A DNA stretch of 64,000 nucleotides from Lathyrus oleraceus (GCF_024323335.1 NC_066580.1:258337332-258401331); one strand, 5' to 3'; positions 1 through 10,665 are shown, counted from the stretch's first letter. Numbers and translations: made by a program. Notes: generated by a model from the sequence alone, not told the origin.

Positions 1-289
1 TCAAATTCTGTTTGCATGAAAGCCATACGTTTTGCCCGAAACGTAATGGTCCATTGTAAGGGCCATCTCATGTGTTTCATTTTGCAACATTTTGCATCAT
101 TAATAAATGGATGTTTTTGTATTAAAAGCGACGTTCCCTGTTTTTCATTTATTTTTGCAGTTTAAAAATAAAAATAAAAATGGCACTGTTTGTTTTCATT
201 TTTCTTTCTTTTTGATTTGTCTTGTTCTGACCTCAAAAGTGAATATCCTCCTGATCTCATTGATAACAATTCGGTTACACCTTTGTATG
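1..289 (+). other. E0 pro-pol spacer, intron-like AT-rich sequence
   Basis: No coding homology is visible. The stretch is T-rich and includes a polypyrimidine run and TTTTTGCAG near 158-166, and TCAAAAG before 240. It lies just upstream of pol, where E1 and E2 carry their gag-pro/pol intron, so it is probably the decayed intron. Exact splice sites cannot be assigned. Confidence 0.4.
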
Positions 290-558
290 ACTTCGACAAT
301 CCGATCTATCATGCCGAAGAAGAAGGCGAAGAAGATTGTGATCTGCTGGAATTAACCAGGTTGTTGAAACAAGAGGAGAAGGTGACTCGACCGCACGATG
401 AGCGATTCAAGATTGTTAATCCAGGCACCGCCGAGGTCAGAAAGGAAGTGAAAGTTGGGGCCGCTTCAGAGGCAAATGTCAAGAGCAGAATGGTAGCATT
501 GTTGAAAGAGTATGTCGATATCTTCAGTGAAGCGGAAGCCGGTGCTGAAAAAGGATGA
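240..558 (+). pseudogene. pol: E0 pol N-terminal fragment (before RT)
   Basis: The reading frame carries an acidic EEEGEEDCD stretch, LARLLKQ-like LTRLLKQ and LKEYVDIFS. It lines up with residues 10-90 of the E1 pol. Just after EYVDIFS the homology jumps about 65 residues ahead to the PVLKKDEKVRMCVDY region in another frame, so the segment holding the WSYQDMPG motif and the start of RT is deleted. The frame closes at 556-558. Confidence 0.8.
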
Positions 559-1242
559 GAAGGTGAGAATGTGTGTTGACTACCGAGATTGAACAGAGCC
601 AGTCTGAAAGGTGATTTCCCATTACATCGATGTGTGGGTAGATAATACAGCTCAGTTCTCGGTGTTTTCCTTCATGGATGGCTTTGCTGGCTGTAGTCAG
701 ATCAAAATGTCGCCAGATGATATGGAGAAAACAACGTCCATCATCCCATGGGGCACTTTGCGTTATAAGGTGATGTCATTCAGTCTCAAGAGCGCCGATG
801 CCATGTATCAAAGAGCCGTGGTGACTTTGTTTCATGATATGATTCATCGTGGAATCAAATGCTATGTTGATGACATGATAGCAAAGTCCCGAGCAGAAGA
901 GGGGCATCTGTGGATTTGGCCAAGTTGTTTGACCGGTTGAGAGAACTCAGACTGAGGTTGAGTCCGAATCAGTGCACTTGTGGAGTGCTGTCCGGTAAAA
1001 TGATGAGGCTTATCATAAGTGAAAGAGGAATCGAGGCCGACCCTGCTAAAAAAAAAGCAAAAAAAAGGGAAGAAAAGAAAAGAAAAAAGCAATACAAAGA
1101 AATGCCTGAACCGAGAACAGAAAAGAAAGTTCGTGGTTTCTTAGATAGATTGAACTGCATTTCACGGTTCATATCTCATCTGACAGCCACGTGTGCACCC
1201 ATATTCAAGTTGAAAAAAAAGAGCAAACGGTCAGGTGGATAA
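549..1242 (+). pseudogene. pol: E0 reverse transcriptase remnant with YVDD motif
   Basis: Two overlapping frames cover RT. The first, 611-940, has the FSFMDGF block, MEKTTSIIPWGT and the catalytic YVDD followed by MIAKS. The second, 910-1242, has the connection region with EMPEPRTEKKVRGFL and the ISHLTATCAPIFK block. A frameshift near 905 separates them, and stops precede 611. Between DPAK and the EMPEP motif, an A-rich insertion at 1050-1098 encodes a run of lysines absent from the E1 and E2 copies. The catalytic motif survives but the domain cannot be translated as one piece. Confidence 0.85.
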
Positions 1243-1940
1243 TGATTGCCAAGGGACATTGAAAGATAAAAGAATATTCGTAGGAGCCTCTGATTCTGAT
1301 GCCTCCCGGTGTAGAGACGGTCATCCTCGAGGGGTCTATGAGGTGTGTACTGGGTCAGCATGACTAGCCTGGTCGAAAAGAGCATGCAATTTACCTTAGC
1401 AAAAAGTTTATCGACTGTGAAACAATACATTCACTGCTCGAGAAAACTTGCTGTACTTTGGCATAGGCTGCTCGCCGACTGAGACAGTATATGATGGTTC
1501 ATACCACTTTGTGGATTTCCAAGATGGATCTGATCAAGTAAACAAGTGAGAAGCCAGCATTGACTGGACGGGTTGCGAGAGGGCAAGTGATTTTGACTGA
1601 TTTGTGATATACAGTACACCTCTCAGAAGGAAATCAAGGGGAGTGTGTTGTCCGATTACCTCGTCCAGCAACCCGTTGAGGATTATCAACCGAGGAAGTT
1701 TGAGTTCCCTGATGAGGACATCGAGGTTTTCAAATCGAAAGATTGTGAGGAACCGATCCCGGAGGAGGGGCCTGACCCTGAATCCGAACGGATTCTGATG
1801 GGGCTGTCAATATGAATGGAAACGGAATTGGTATTGCTTTGGTTACGCCAAAGGGATCCCACAGTCCTTTTGTTGCCCAGATAACATTTGGATGCACCAA
1901 CAAGGGTGGCTGAGTGCGAAGCTCGTGTCCTGGGTATTGA
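1243..1940 (+). pseudogene. pol: E0 RNase H and archaeal-type RNase H remnants
   Basis: Scrambled frames still carry recognisable pieces. Around 1300-1500 are relics of the normal RNase H region. Around 1600-1700 is an AIKGS/DYLVQQPVEDYQP-like relic, and at 1800-1930 a short piece of the second RNase H, ending in an EAR-VLGIE relic. Many indels break the frame. At about 1935-1950 the homology jumps from this second RNase H to the integrase C-terminus, so about 1 kb with the zinc finger and the D-D-E core has been deleted. Confidence 0.6.
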
Positions 1941-2385
1941 ACCTCGGTGCGTACGTCTACTGGGGCAACACCTTTCTCACTCGTGTATGGGATGGAAGCC
2001 GTGCTAGCAGTTGAGGTCCAGATCCCATCATGGAGAGTCCTGATGGATGAGAAATTCGAAGAGGCTGAGTGGATAAGGACGCGGTACGAAGAGTTGAGCC
2101 TGATTGAAGAGGCTGACAGTTATTTGTCATGGGCAGTTGTACCCAGTGAACGAAGCGTGTTCTTAACCGAAAGGTGCGACCTCGTGCATCCCACGTAGGA
2201 GAGGTGGTGTTGAAAAGGATCCTTCCTCCTCAACGATCGTAGGGGCAAGTGGACACACAGTTATGGATCCCATTCGTAGTCAAAAAGGTTTTCTCTAACA
2301 GAGCTTTGTTGTTGACGACCACGGATGACGAGGATTTTCCATCCCTTGTAAATGCAGACGCAGTTAAAAAATACTTCGTAAGAGA
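1941..2385 (+). pseudogene. pol: E0 integrase C-terminal fragment
   Basis: The frame at 1947-2198 contains RTSTGATPFSLVYGMEAV and the EAEWIRTR-YEELSLIEE block, matching residues about 1001-1057 of the E1 pol. A second frame at about 2249-2385 carries the DDEDFPSLVNADAVKKYF end of pol. The catalytic integrase core is missing. Confidence 0.8.
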
Positions 2386-2600
2386 GACCCGCTGGACGAA
2401 AAGAATAAAAGAGTCCATGAAAAAATGGGCATCCCGGCGAACCAAAGAAAAAAAAGAAAAGGTTCGGGCAAAAATTAGGGATAAAAGAAAAAACTGTACA
2501 CCCGGCAAGTCGAAAACCCCACAAGGGCGGCTTGGGCAAAAAAGGGTATCCCGGTGGACTGAAAACCCGAAAGGGCGGTCCAGGCAAAAGAGGGAATGAT
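2386..2600 (+). other. E0 post-pol conserved module
   Basis: This noncoding stretch follows the end of pol directly. It has repeated blocks of the form GAAAACCCGAAAGGGCGG then CAGGCAAAA, with ATCCCGGYG between them, and AAAATTAGGG upstream. The same module follows pol in E1 (24100-24310, -) and E2 (52790-52900, +), so it belongs to the family and is not random UTR. A CCC-GAAA-GGG mini-hairpin lies at 2566-2575. Confidence 0.7.
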
Positions 2601-3482
2601 ACGAACAACTGCGTCCAGCATGATCGTTTGTGCTTTGGTTAAGACACCCGGATAATCCCCGACAGAGATCGATCGGAAGCGTCTTGTTCAGAAGACAGAA
2701 AGTGCGGAAAGTCTTGAGGACATATGGGGTGTAACCGAGTTGGGACCCGATGAGATCACGGTTTCACATTTCCATTAGGATAGATTTTTCCTTTTTGTGC
2801 GTAATCACCTCTTTTCAAAGGTTACTTCCTGTGTTGCTCGGTTCTGAGCCACATTTTTTCAGTCAATAGATGCATGTTCAGTCAAATAATTTTTTTTTGT
2901 CTTCATTACCGCTTTGATTGCGAAAACATTAGTTTTTTTTATAAGAATATCTGCATTTTGAAACATAGAGGTCCCTTCCGATGCATGCTTATAAGGTTGA
3001 AATCTGGAAATCTTATTCGGAAGTTTGAGTGACCTAGGTGTTGAAGTGTTGGCACGCCTGGGGAACGCTTTTATCTAACGATCTCTTATGCAGGTGCTGT
3101 TAGATATCTACATTCACTTGCAGTTTGTGATGGGTAACCTTTTGACAAAAGATCCCTGCAGAGTCCAATCAGGGACAAGGGATAGAAGAACGGTGAAAAG
3201 ACGGTGAAAGAATTGTGACGACGATCCTAGAGGGTAATCAAGAAGACTCTTCAAAGTCTGAAGATTAGGGAGTTAGCCCGGATCCGAGGAGATCAATTGT
3301 CTCGAAGCAAAGAAAAGACGAGAATACTAGGTGATGAATCAGAAAAGACCGGATGAGTCTGGGAGTCCTTAAAAGTGGAAAGTTGACATTGCGGTTGGAT
3401 GATGAATGCCAGTGTTCGACGAATCGACGGGTGTTCCGTGTCAAATAGGTCGTATCTCCCCTAGTGGATTTGGGAGTGTTAT
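2601..3482 (+). other. E0 3' UTR, unique part
   Basis: No gene-like frame or repeat array is visible. The stretch sits between the post-pol module and the CCCCAGC-rich array, and is best read as 3' UTR of E0. Confidence 0.5.
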
Positions 3483-4240
3483 CTCCACAGCAGATGCGAG
3501 ATCGGTGTCTCCTCAGCAAGCCTGAAGGTTGCCATATCCCCAGCGGAGGTGTCTGCGGGTAGATTGTTTCTCAGCAATCAGGTTCGAAATGCCTTTCCCC
3601 CAACAGGGTGGAGAGATGTAATCCTCAGCAGGGTTGAAGATGTTTTTCAGCCAGGTCGGCAGGTGGCCTTTTTCCCAGCGGGTCTGAAGACTGTTAGTTC
3701 CCCACTGAGCCTGAAAGTTTGCTATATCCCCAGCGGAGGTATCTGTGAGTAGTCTATTCCTCAACAGTCGGGTATGAAGTACTGTAATCCTCAGCAGGGT
3801 CGTGAATGCCTTTCCCCAGCAGGGTTGTGATTGTTTTCCAAGTCTGAAGTGGGCTGTCTTCCCAGCGGAGGTTTGTGTTAATGGTTTTCCCCAGCGAGGT
3901 CCCCAAGCGGATCAGGTACGGTGAAAATTATCCCCAGTAGAGATAAGCATTGGTTGCTTCCCCCAGCGAGATCCCAGAGCGGATCAGGTACGGTGAAAAC
4001 TATCCCAGTAGAGATAAGCATTGGTTGCTTCCCCCAGCGAGATCCCCAAGCGGATCAGGTACGGTGAAAATTATCCCCAGTAGAGATAAGCATTGGTTGC
4101 TTCCCCTAGCAGAGTAGTCCCCAAGCAGATCGGGTTCGGTGGAGGTCATCCCCAACAAGGATTATCTTTCCCCAGCAGGGTGGAAATTGAAGTGGTATTG
4201 AATTCCTCAGCAGAGTTCCTCGAGCTCCCCGGTGTTGTCC
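3483..4240 (+). repeat. E0 3' UTR array of TCCCCAGCRGAGGT-like motifs
   Basis: The motif T(C/T)CCCAGC(A/G)GAGGT or its variants recurs more than a dozen times. Clear copies are at 3537-3550, 3622-3635, 3727-3740, 3788-3800 and 3813-3825; another lies further on at 4627-4640. The motif resembles the 3' arm of tRNA-Arg and the complement of the primer site seen in E1 and E2. It is spread through variable spacer DNA and is not a simple tandem repeat. Confidence 0.8.
3889..4102 (+). repeat. 71-bp tandem repeat, three copies (E0 3' UTR)
   Basis: Three successive units of about 70-72 bp start near 3889, 3961 and 4031. Each has CCCCAGCGAGRTCCC, then GCGGATCAGGTACGGTGAAA, then CCCAGTAGAGATAAGC and ATTGGTTGCTT. 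A fourth, degenerate start follows at about 4103. The units differ by only a few bases, which suggests local amplification. Confidence 0.85.
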
Positions 4241-4859
4241 CTGGAGGGGACGTGTTTTTATGCATTCATCATTTAGATAAACATAGCATATTGCATCATT
4301 AAGAGCGTAGCATTTCCATGATTATGGGGCATTGCGCTAAAAAACTCATGCATCAGCATTGCAAGCATAGACTAGCCCCAAGCGGTGGTTAGCATTCAAG
4401 ATTTGGTTTAGCCGTGGTTACCATCCGAGAAACTGGTTGGTAAAGATGTTGCTCTGAGAAGATTTAGCATCGCAACGTTGGGGCATATGGGTCGATTTCA
4501 GAATTGGGTTCCCCAGCATGGTTGAAAGGTTGGTGTTTTCCCAACAAGTGACTCCTTAGTTGAGTGGGTATCCCCAACAATGCTACTCCCCACAAAATTG
4601 GTAGCATCTTGCAAGCTTAGATCAATTCCCCAGCAGAGGTGGACCGTTTTGCAACATCTGTATGGCACAGTTACTGCAGTTGCTCTTGACAGCGTTCAGA
4701 ATCAACAAACCCCAGAGAGGTTTATTTCCTCACCCGTCAGCGAAAGGAAAGCTTGACTCCGCAGAGTAGTCCCCGGAAAGTGTCTGGCCTGGTCTTGACA
4801 TATGTAGGTGTCATCCTTGTGATACCAATCCCCGTGCGGGTCCTTTTTGGTGTCTGTAG
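4241..4859 (+). other. E0 3' UTR between arrays
   Basis: No coding homology. Scattered CCCCAGC-type motifs continue (about 4500, 4627-4640). I see no other organised structure. Confidence 0.5.
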
Positions 4860-5760
4860 ACATCATCTTTCGATGTCCGTAACATCAGCCTCTTTCTCCC
4901 ATTCATCCGTTGATGTCTGGTTGAGCCTTCCTATTCGTCCGTCGGCGTCTAGTCGTGGTTTCTCTTCCCATTCATCATCTTTCGATGTCTGGTCGTGGTT
5001 TCTTTCTCCCATTCATCCGTCGATGTCTGGTTGAGTCTTCCTATTCGTCCGTTGGCGTCTGGTCGTGGTTTCTTTCTCCCAGTCATCCGTTGATGTCTGG
5101 TCACCCCTACGTTGGTGTCGGTAAACGTCGAGTTTTTTCCATTCGTTCGTTGACGTCTGGTTGAGTGTCTTTTTCCAGTCATCCGTTGATGTCTGGTCAC
5201 CCCTACGTTGGTGTCGGTAAACGTCAAGTTTTTCCCATTCGTCTGTTGACGTCTGGTTGTATATCCTTTTTCTAGTCATCGGTAAATGTCTGGTCGTCCT
5301 TTTGTTGGTGTCGGTAAACATCATCTTTCGATGTCGGTAAACGTCAAGTTTTTCCCATTCGTCCGTTGATGTCTGGTTGTATACCTTTTCCCATACATCC
5401 GTTGATGTCTTGGTTGAGTCTTTCCCATTCGCCTGTTGACGTCTGGTTGTGTATCTCCCTTCCCAGTCATCGGTAAATGTCTGGTCGATCCTTTGTTGGT
5501 GTCGGTAAACATCATCTTTCGATGTCGGTAAACGTCGAGTTTTCTCCCATTCATCCGTTGATGTCTGGTCGAGTCTTCCCAGTCATCGGTAAATGTCTAG
5601 TCGATCCTTCGTTGGTATCGGTAAACATCATCTTTCGATGTCGGTAAACGTCGAGTTTTCTCTCATTCATCCGTTGATTTCTGGTCGAGTCTTCCCAGTC
5701 ATCGGTAAATGTCTGGTCATGTATCTTTTCTTTGATAAAAATCAAAATCCCCAGTAGAGT
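4860..5760 (+). repeat. Complex tandem array built on GATGTCTGGT and GGTGTCGGTAAAC
   Basis: Interleaved units contain CCCATTCATCCGTTGATGTC, CGTCTGGTCGTGG, GGTGTCGGTAAACGTCGAG and CAGTCATCGGTAAATGTC. Combined blocks of roughly 120-170 bp recur several times with point changes and partial deletions. ACATC and GATGT arms placed a few bases apart, as at ACATCATCTTTCGATGT, give small hairpins. Long minus-strand frames across this array come from the repeat period and are not genes. Confidence 0.85.
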
Positions 5761-5818
5761 CGTCGGTAAACGTCTTGTCGGGTTCCCGTTGTGAACATCT
5801 TGTTCCTCTCCAGTCGGA

Positions 5819-6130
5819 GCCGCCATCGATAAATGGCCTCGCTTTCCTTGATGTCAGTCTACATCAAGTCGACTGTTCAAGCCGCCATCGGTAAATGGCC
5901 TCGCTTTCCTTGATGTCAGTGTACATCAAATCGACTGTTCAAGCCGCCATCGGTAAATGGCCTCGCTTTCCTTGATGTCAGTGTACATCAAGTCGACTGT
6001 TCCACCAGCCGCCATCGGTAAATGGCTCGCTTTCCTTGATGTCAGTGTACATCAAGTCGACTGTTCTACCAGCCACCATCGGTAAATGGCTCGCTTTCCT
6101 TGATGTCAGTGTACATCAAGTCGACTGTTT
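5819..6130 (+). repeat. 62-65 bp tandem repeat, five copies (E0 3' UTR)
   Basis: Units begin near 5819, 5881, 5943, 6008 and 6072. Each has GCCGCCATCGGTAAATGG, CTCGCTTTCC, GATGTCAGTGTACATC and AGTCGACTGTT. The last two are longer by a short CCACC/CTACC insertion. GATGT...ACATC forms a 5-bp stem in nearly every unit. The high similarity shows recent homogenisation. Confidence 0.9.
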
Positions 6131-6259
6131 CTTTTGTTCATCCCCCGTATAGTGCAAATTCTACGGTTCTTTGGTATTCAATCCCTGTTTACCTTGAATG
6201 TTTGACAGTCGTTGCTCTCATCCGTTCAGGTTCCCAGTTGATTCAACCCCCCCCCCCCC
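6131..6259 (+). other. E0 3' UTR end with poly-C run
   Basis: A run of about 13 C at roughly 6247-6259 joins the UTR to the LTR fragment. The normal LTR start (TGTAGTACCTCAAATTTGC as in S1) and a clear polypurine tract are missing, so the UTR/LTR junction is probably rearranged. Confidence 0.5.
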
Positions 6260-6826
6260 ATTCATGCATTCATTTCATTTTTTAGGTCATTGACATCTCA
6301 TTAACATTACCTTGTCATTGCATATCATGTTGCATCTTATCAGTCTAAACTGGCATCAGGAGAATTCATCTGTGCAAGAGATCAAGCATTTCCATGAGGA
6401 AAAGGCCCTATGGTTGTTCTAGATAGCTTATGTGAACTCAAGGATCATTTTGAAGCAACTTGACCAAAGGCTAGAGGCTCAAAAGTCATCAGTGCATGTC
6501 CAAGTCATTTGAGGCCCATAAAAGTCAACTGCAAGTCAACTAAGGGCTAGGAGGTGGAGAAATGGTTTGAGACACTTCATTCATGTCCCAAAGAGGTTTA
6601 TTCATCATGTCAAACATCTACCTTGAGGATTTTGAAGCCAGATCAAAAGTTTCCAAAAATGGAAAGTGACCTGTAATTTCAAGTTTCCAAAAATGGCAAG
6701 TTTTTGGACCAACTTCAACTCAACTTTACAATACCAAAGAAGCTTCAAATGAAATTTTGTCCAACATGAAAGTTAAAGATCTCTCTTTCCCATTTCCAAA
6801 AAGTCCAAGATCATGAGCATCTGATG
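6259..6826 (+). repeat. E0 3' LTR, 5' fragment
   Basis: The sequence from CATTCATGCATTCATTTC onward matches S1 8832-about 9395 nearly base for base, apart from small indels such as the extra bases near 6530. Homology ends at about 6826, after AGCATCTGATGAA, where H-type sequence begins. The remaining 3.9 kb of the LTR is not in the window. Confidence 0.85.
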
Positions 6827-6849
6827 AAATTTTGTTCAACATCAAGCTT

Positions 6850-7737
6850 AGGGTTTGTAGAGTTAGATTGCTACATCTCTCTTGTACTCAAACATTTGGA
6901 AAGTAAGATATATTACACTATCTCAATTTGCATTTGAATTAAGGGAAGACGTACCTGAAGCTAGCAGAAATATACCCAAATGCTTCACACATTCGAACAT
7001 AGAACAAAGTCTCCATCAAACTTCGTTTATTCCCGTAGGAAAGGGAAAACATCGATAAAACCTGGGGGAAAGAGATAACTAGGTAAGGAAGTCGGTTATG
7101 TAAGGGGAAGGTTGTTCGCATGTGGTTTTCTCACGAACAATCTCTAGCCTTCCTATTGAGGTTTACTTGCAGGACCGACTACAAAGTCTAAGACTAAAGT
7201 GTTGAGTATATGGTGTGTTTTGGGCGAATGCTTGTAAGAAAGGGTGCAATGAAAATAAACGGATAAAAGAAAGATAAAGATGTAAATAAACAAAGCAAAT
7301 GAAATGACTTGATAAGTTAAATTGTTGGAAAATAAATATGGAAGCAAGTGTACATTTTTGCAGGAAGTTAACTCTTTTCTCTTAGACGCTTGATACTTCA
7401 AGTGTTTTCCTTTTGCAGTGTTACGAATGCCACCCATAAAATTGGAAATCAAATCTATTTAAATAGTAATAAAGAATAACTGCTATGTGGTTGTTGTCCA
7501 TTCACGATGTGCCATGCGTCTGAGCCTGTAAATCCACGTCCTTTGCAACCTCCCCCATATTCTACTTAACCGATTTGTATCAATCCTTGCACTTTTTACT
7601 TTGACTTCGACAAGATCACCCCCATCCACTTTCTTTTGACCTGGCTTAGGTCCCTCCTGACTGTCGAACCGCTTCGACTGCATTCCTCCTGCTTCAATTT
7701 TTCTTCTTCGACATAGTCAAAATTTGCTGGCTAATAA
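6850..7737 (-). repeat. Probable H 3' LTR (about 0.9 kb)
   Basis: On the minus strand a TTAGCCAGC start lies just after a G-rich tract. Further on come CATAACCGACTTCC, GGGAATAAACGAAG and GATGGAGACTTTG. These parallel the R/U5 block at the end of every other LTR here (ATAACCGACTCCC, GGATAAA, GGTGGCGACTCT). The terminal TG is probably mutated and the far end is uncertain. No partner LTR is in the window to confirm it. Confidence 0.45.
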
Positions 7738-7752
7738 ATTGCCCCCTTAAAA
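7738..7752 (-). promoter_or_regulatory. Probable H polypurine tract
   Basis: On the minus strand TTAAGGGGGCAA lies directly before the proposed LTR start, where a polypurine tract primes plus-strand synthesis. Confidence 0.4.
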
Positions 7753-8013
7753 GGCCTATTTTGACCGAGATACATTTCAACCGAGAAACTTGACGTTTTG
7801 AATTTCCCAAATTTCGGATGGATGTCTAATCATTAATGATATTCTGCAAAATGATGATACCTTTCTGCGCCACGATTCCCCAGGAAAAAATGCCATCATT
7901 TGCAGCTACTCCCTAGGTCGTGGGTTTTCAACTACCCCTGCTAACTTTCCCACTACCACTAAATCAGACAATTATCGGCAATCGACTGACCCTTGGTTGT
8001 CATTCTATTTGTC

Positions 8014-8020
8014 TATAAAT
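8014..8020 (+). promoter_or_regulatory. TATA box of the antisense PMD gene
   Basis: TATAAAT lies 113 bp before the ATG at 8133, followed by a pyrimidine-rich leader (8040-8130), as in plant pol II promoters. It points opposite to H transcription. Confidence 0.6.
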
Positions 8021-8132
8021 ATCACTCTTTCACATTTTCCATTTTTTCTTTCTTCTTCTTCATTTGCACATTTTTCTTGCAACCTTTCAGAGTGATATTA
8101 CTCTCCTCGTTTTCTTTCCTTCTTTTGCTGCG

Positions 8133-8804
8133 ATGGCCTCCTATACTAATGCCAAGGATATAGTCACCTTCAACACTGGTAACAACCCTATTGCGTTCTA
8201 ACTTACTGAAGAAGAAAGTTTAAAACCTATTCCGCAACTAACATCCACTGATGAGGCTGTAGTGAAAATTTGGCAACACCAAATGCTTATTTCTTTTGTT
8301 GTTGCTTACAAACTCATTTCTTTCCACATGTTGTATCTAGATACCAAAACGCAACCCAGAAATGTTCAAACCCACTTCCCTGGCTTTACTCCCGCTATTC
8401 CACCAGCCTTTGAGAAGGATGGTTCCATCGATGTGAAGTTCATGGACCCAAAGGCTAGGGTTTTCAGGTCGATGCCTACTCCTGGCAATAAAGAGTATGT
8501 GGATTGGCTCAACAAAGATCAACACAAATGCCAAGACAATGGAATGTGACTGGAATTTTCGACACAATCCAAATCTTGAGGAACACCCATTGAATCAACT
8601 GATGTATGTTACTTGCTTCGATATACTTTTGGGAAGGTTCGACTAACACCTTCCAACTTCCTTGTGGTATGCTAACGCCAACTCTTTTCGACGTGGCAAC
8701 CATTACTGGTTTCTCACCTCTAGGTGAAACCTTCGACCCTACTCTTCCGACAAAAAACACCTCTTCTTTCAATCGTGCAAGTCTTCAGAAATATATTGAA
8801 GATC
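8133..8804 (+). pseudogene. Antisense plant mobile domain (PMD) gene of H, first part
   Basis: This resembles the PMD/aminotransferase-like family (PF10536 type), known both as host genes and inside plant retrotransposons. The frame starts ATG GCC TCC at 8133, stops at TAA 8199-8201, then reads on in frame through KIWQHQMLISFVVAY (8262-8549). One frameshift near 8545 leads to the TFQLPCGMLTPTLFDVATITG block (8606-8808), typical of the PMD core. Solo LTR S1 cuts the gene after KYIEDHH, and it resumes at 15275. It lies downstream of H pol and runs antisense to it. Tat-group elements are known to carry antisense extra ORFs at this position. Stops, frameshift and insertion make it a pseudogene. 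Confidence 0.75.
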
Positions 8805-8809
8805 ACCAT
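8805..8809. repeat. Target-site duplication ACCAT, left copy (S1)
   Basis: ACCAT directly precedes the TGTAGTACC start of S1. The same five bases follow the S1 end at 15270-15274. Confidence 0.9.
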
Positions 8810-9805
8810 TGTAGTACCTCAAATTTGCACCCCCCATTCATGCATTCATTTCATTTTTTAGGTCATTGACATCTCATTAACATTACCTTGTCATTGCATA
8901 TCATGTTGCATCTTATCAATCTAAACTGGCATCAGGAGAATTCATCTGTGCAAGAGATCAAGCATTTCCATGAGGAAAAGGCCCTATGGTTTTTCTAGAT
9001 AGCTTATGTGAACTCAAGGATCATTTTGAAGCAACTTGACCAAAGGCTAGAGGCTCAAAAGTCATTAGTGCATGTCCAAGTCATCTGAGGCCCATAAAAG
9101 TCAACTGAGGGCTAGGAGGTGGAGAAATGGTTTGAGACACTTCATTAATGTCCCAAAGAGGTTTATTCATCATGTCAAACATCTACCTTGAATATTTTGA
9201 AGCCAGATCAAAAGTTTCCAAAAATGGAAAGTGACCTGTAATTTCAAGTTTCCAAAAATGGCATGTTTTTGGACCAACTTCAACTCAACTTTCCAATATC
9301 AAAGAAGCTTCAAATGAAATTTTGTCCAACATGAAAGTTGAAGATCTCTCTCTCCCATTTCCAAAAAGTCCAAGATCATGAGCATTTGATGAATGGTTAA
9401 GGAGTTATGATCAAATCATGGCAAAGTATGCTTGAAACTTCAAATGGCCATATCTTTTGAACCAAGACTCCAATTTGAGTGCTCCTTTTTGCACAATTCT
9501 CCTCATGACATGAATTTTCCAAATACCTCATCACATTGCATGAAATTTGAACATATGATCATTTGCTTATTCATGAAGTTTTTGAAGGAAAATTGCCAAA
9601 ATCAAAATTGGTTGATCACATGCATATATTTCCAATTCCAATGTGTGCATGGCCTGATTTTGAGTGGATTTGGGCCCTCTTGGTGCACTGTTCACGTGGG
9701 TTTTTCATGCATGAAGTGAAAATGCAAATTGGTGCATACACCTTGTATTCTTCTAATCTCAATTAACCATGGCTTAAATTTAATTTCAGATTAATTAAGA
9801 GGAGG

Positions 9806-9813
9806 TATATAAG
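9806..9813 (+). promoter_or_regulatory. TATA box of S1 LTR
   Basis: TATATAAG lies about 1 kb into the LTR, just before a region that would form the RNA leader. Confidence 0.55.
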
Positions 9814-10647
9814 GTTAATTGCAACTGTATTGATGAGAACACACAGTTTCAGATCTAGAAATCCATCTTTACTCTCAATTTTTCTCTTCATCGATTTTCC
9901 AAATTTCCACACATAAACCCTCATTTTCTTGCACAAACATGAACATGGAGTGCTTTTGAGTGTGATTCAACGTGTGTTTGGTGAATTTCTGCTCAGGTTC
10001 ATGCATACCAATAGCTTGAAGGTGCTAATGGAAATTTTAAATTGAGCTGGTTTCAAGACTTTTCACGAGCCATTTCTTGTGTCAAACTTCATTGGAGCTT
10101 AAGGGAAGTGGAACTGGACCTTGCTGAGCCTTGGACACACGGTTTTCAACTTGCTGTTCTTCAAGAGGTTAGAAATCGAACCTCATGATTCTTGATTTCA
10201 TGGTCATATTTGTGTAGATCTTTTAACCCTGAGAATTCTGGTATGAATTTCACATGAAATGGTGCACTATAACATGAGATATGCTCAATTAAAGTTTGGT
10301 TCATCAAATTTATTTTGCACGATTTGAACTTGTTATGATGAATTAGTGTGAATTAATGGTCGATCTATGATGTACATGGCGTGAGGATTCGAATGGTGTA
10401 ATTATTTTTGAGTTCTGGAAAATTTGTTTGAACATTCGTACTATTCATCTTCATCTTCGTGAGGAAGATGAAGTTCTTCATCCTAGCGTCCAACTAGCGA
10501 CGGATTTGCCACCGCCTGGTTATTGATGATGTGGCCTAGGGTTTGTCCTGTTCTCTGTTGATGTGTGCATCCTGTTTGGCAATTTGATTCGCTAGCATTT
10601 GTTTGACCGTGCCACGATGGTATTGACTGGCTGATTCAGCGCTCCAC

Positions 10648-10665
10648 GTCGTTTAATGAAACGAC
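10648..10665 (+). other. Hairpin in S1 LTR
   Basis: GTCGTTT and AAACGAC form a perfect 7-bp stem around AATG. It lies downstream of the TATA box, like the long hairpin of the E2 and E3 LTRs. Confidence 0.6.

Larger units (their letters stand above)
1..6826 (+). mobile_element. E0: degenerate Ogre/Tat-type Ty3/gypsy element, 3' part only
   Basis: This is the 3' half of an old element: broken pol (about 290-2385), a long repeat-rich 3' UTR (2386-6245) and the first 570 bp of a 3' LTR (6259-6826). Its pol remnants match the intact pol of E1 (24319-27771) motif by motif, including the FMDG, YVDD and GMEAV blocks. Stops, frameshifts and a deletion of about 1 kb removing the integrase core show it is dead. 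The LTR fragment matches the start of solo LTR S1 (8832 onward) almost base for base, so S1 belongs to the same family. The left end lies outside the window. The right end stops where H begins. Confidence 0.85.

Noticed and set aside
4949..5826. Several overlapping minus-strand open frames with repeated DVYRH and QTSTD motifs
   Set aside because: They come from the period of the GATGTC tandem array; codon pattern and context give no support for a gene.
3483..6130. CRISPR-like repeat array
   Set aside because: Repeats are adjacent or irregular without unique spacers of equal length, and the setting is a plant retrotransposon UTR.
6939..7683. Minus-strand frames that might be a host gene
   Set aside because: The region shows LTR-like R/U5 blocks and no protein family I recognise; more likely the H 3' LTR.
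8606..8869. Reading the PMD fragment as a gene ending at 8869
   Set aside because: Its last 20 codons lie in the S1 LTR; the coding sequence is interrupted at 8809 and resumes at 15275.
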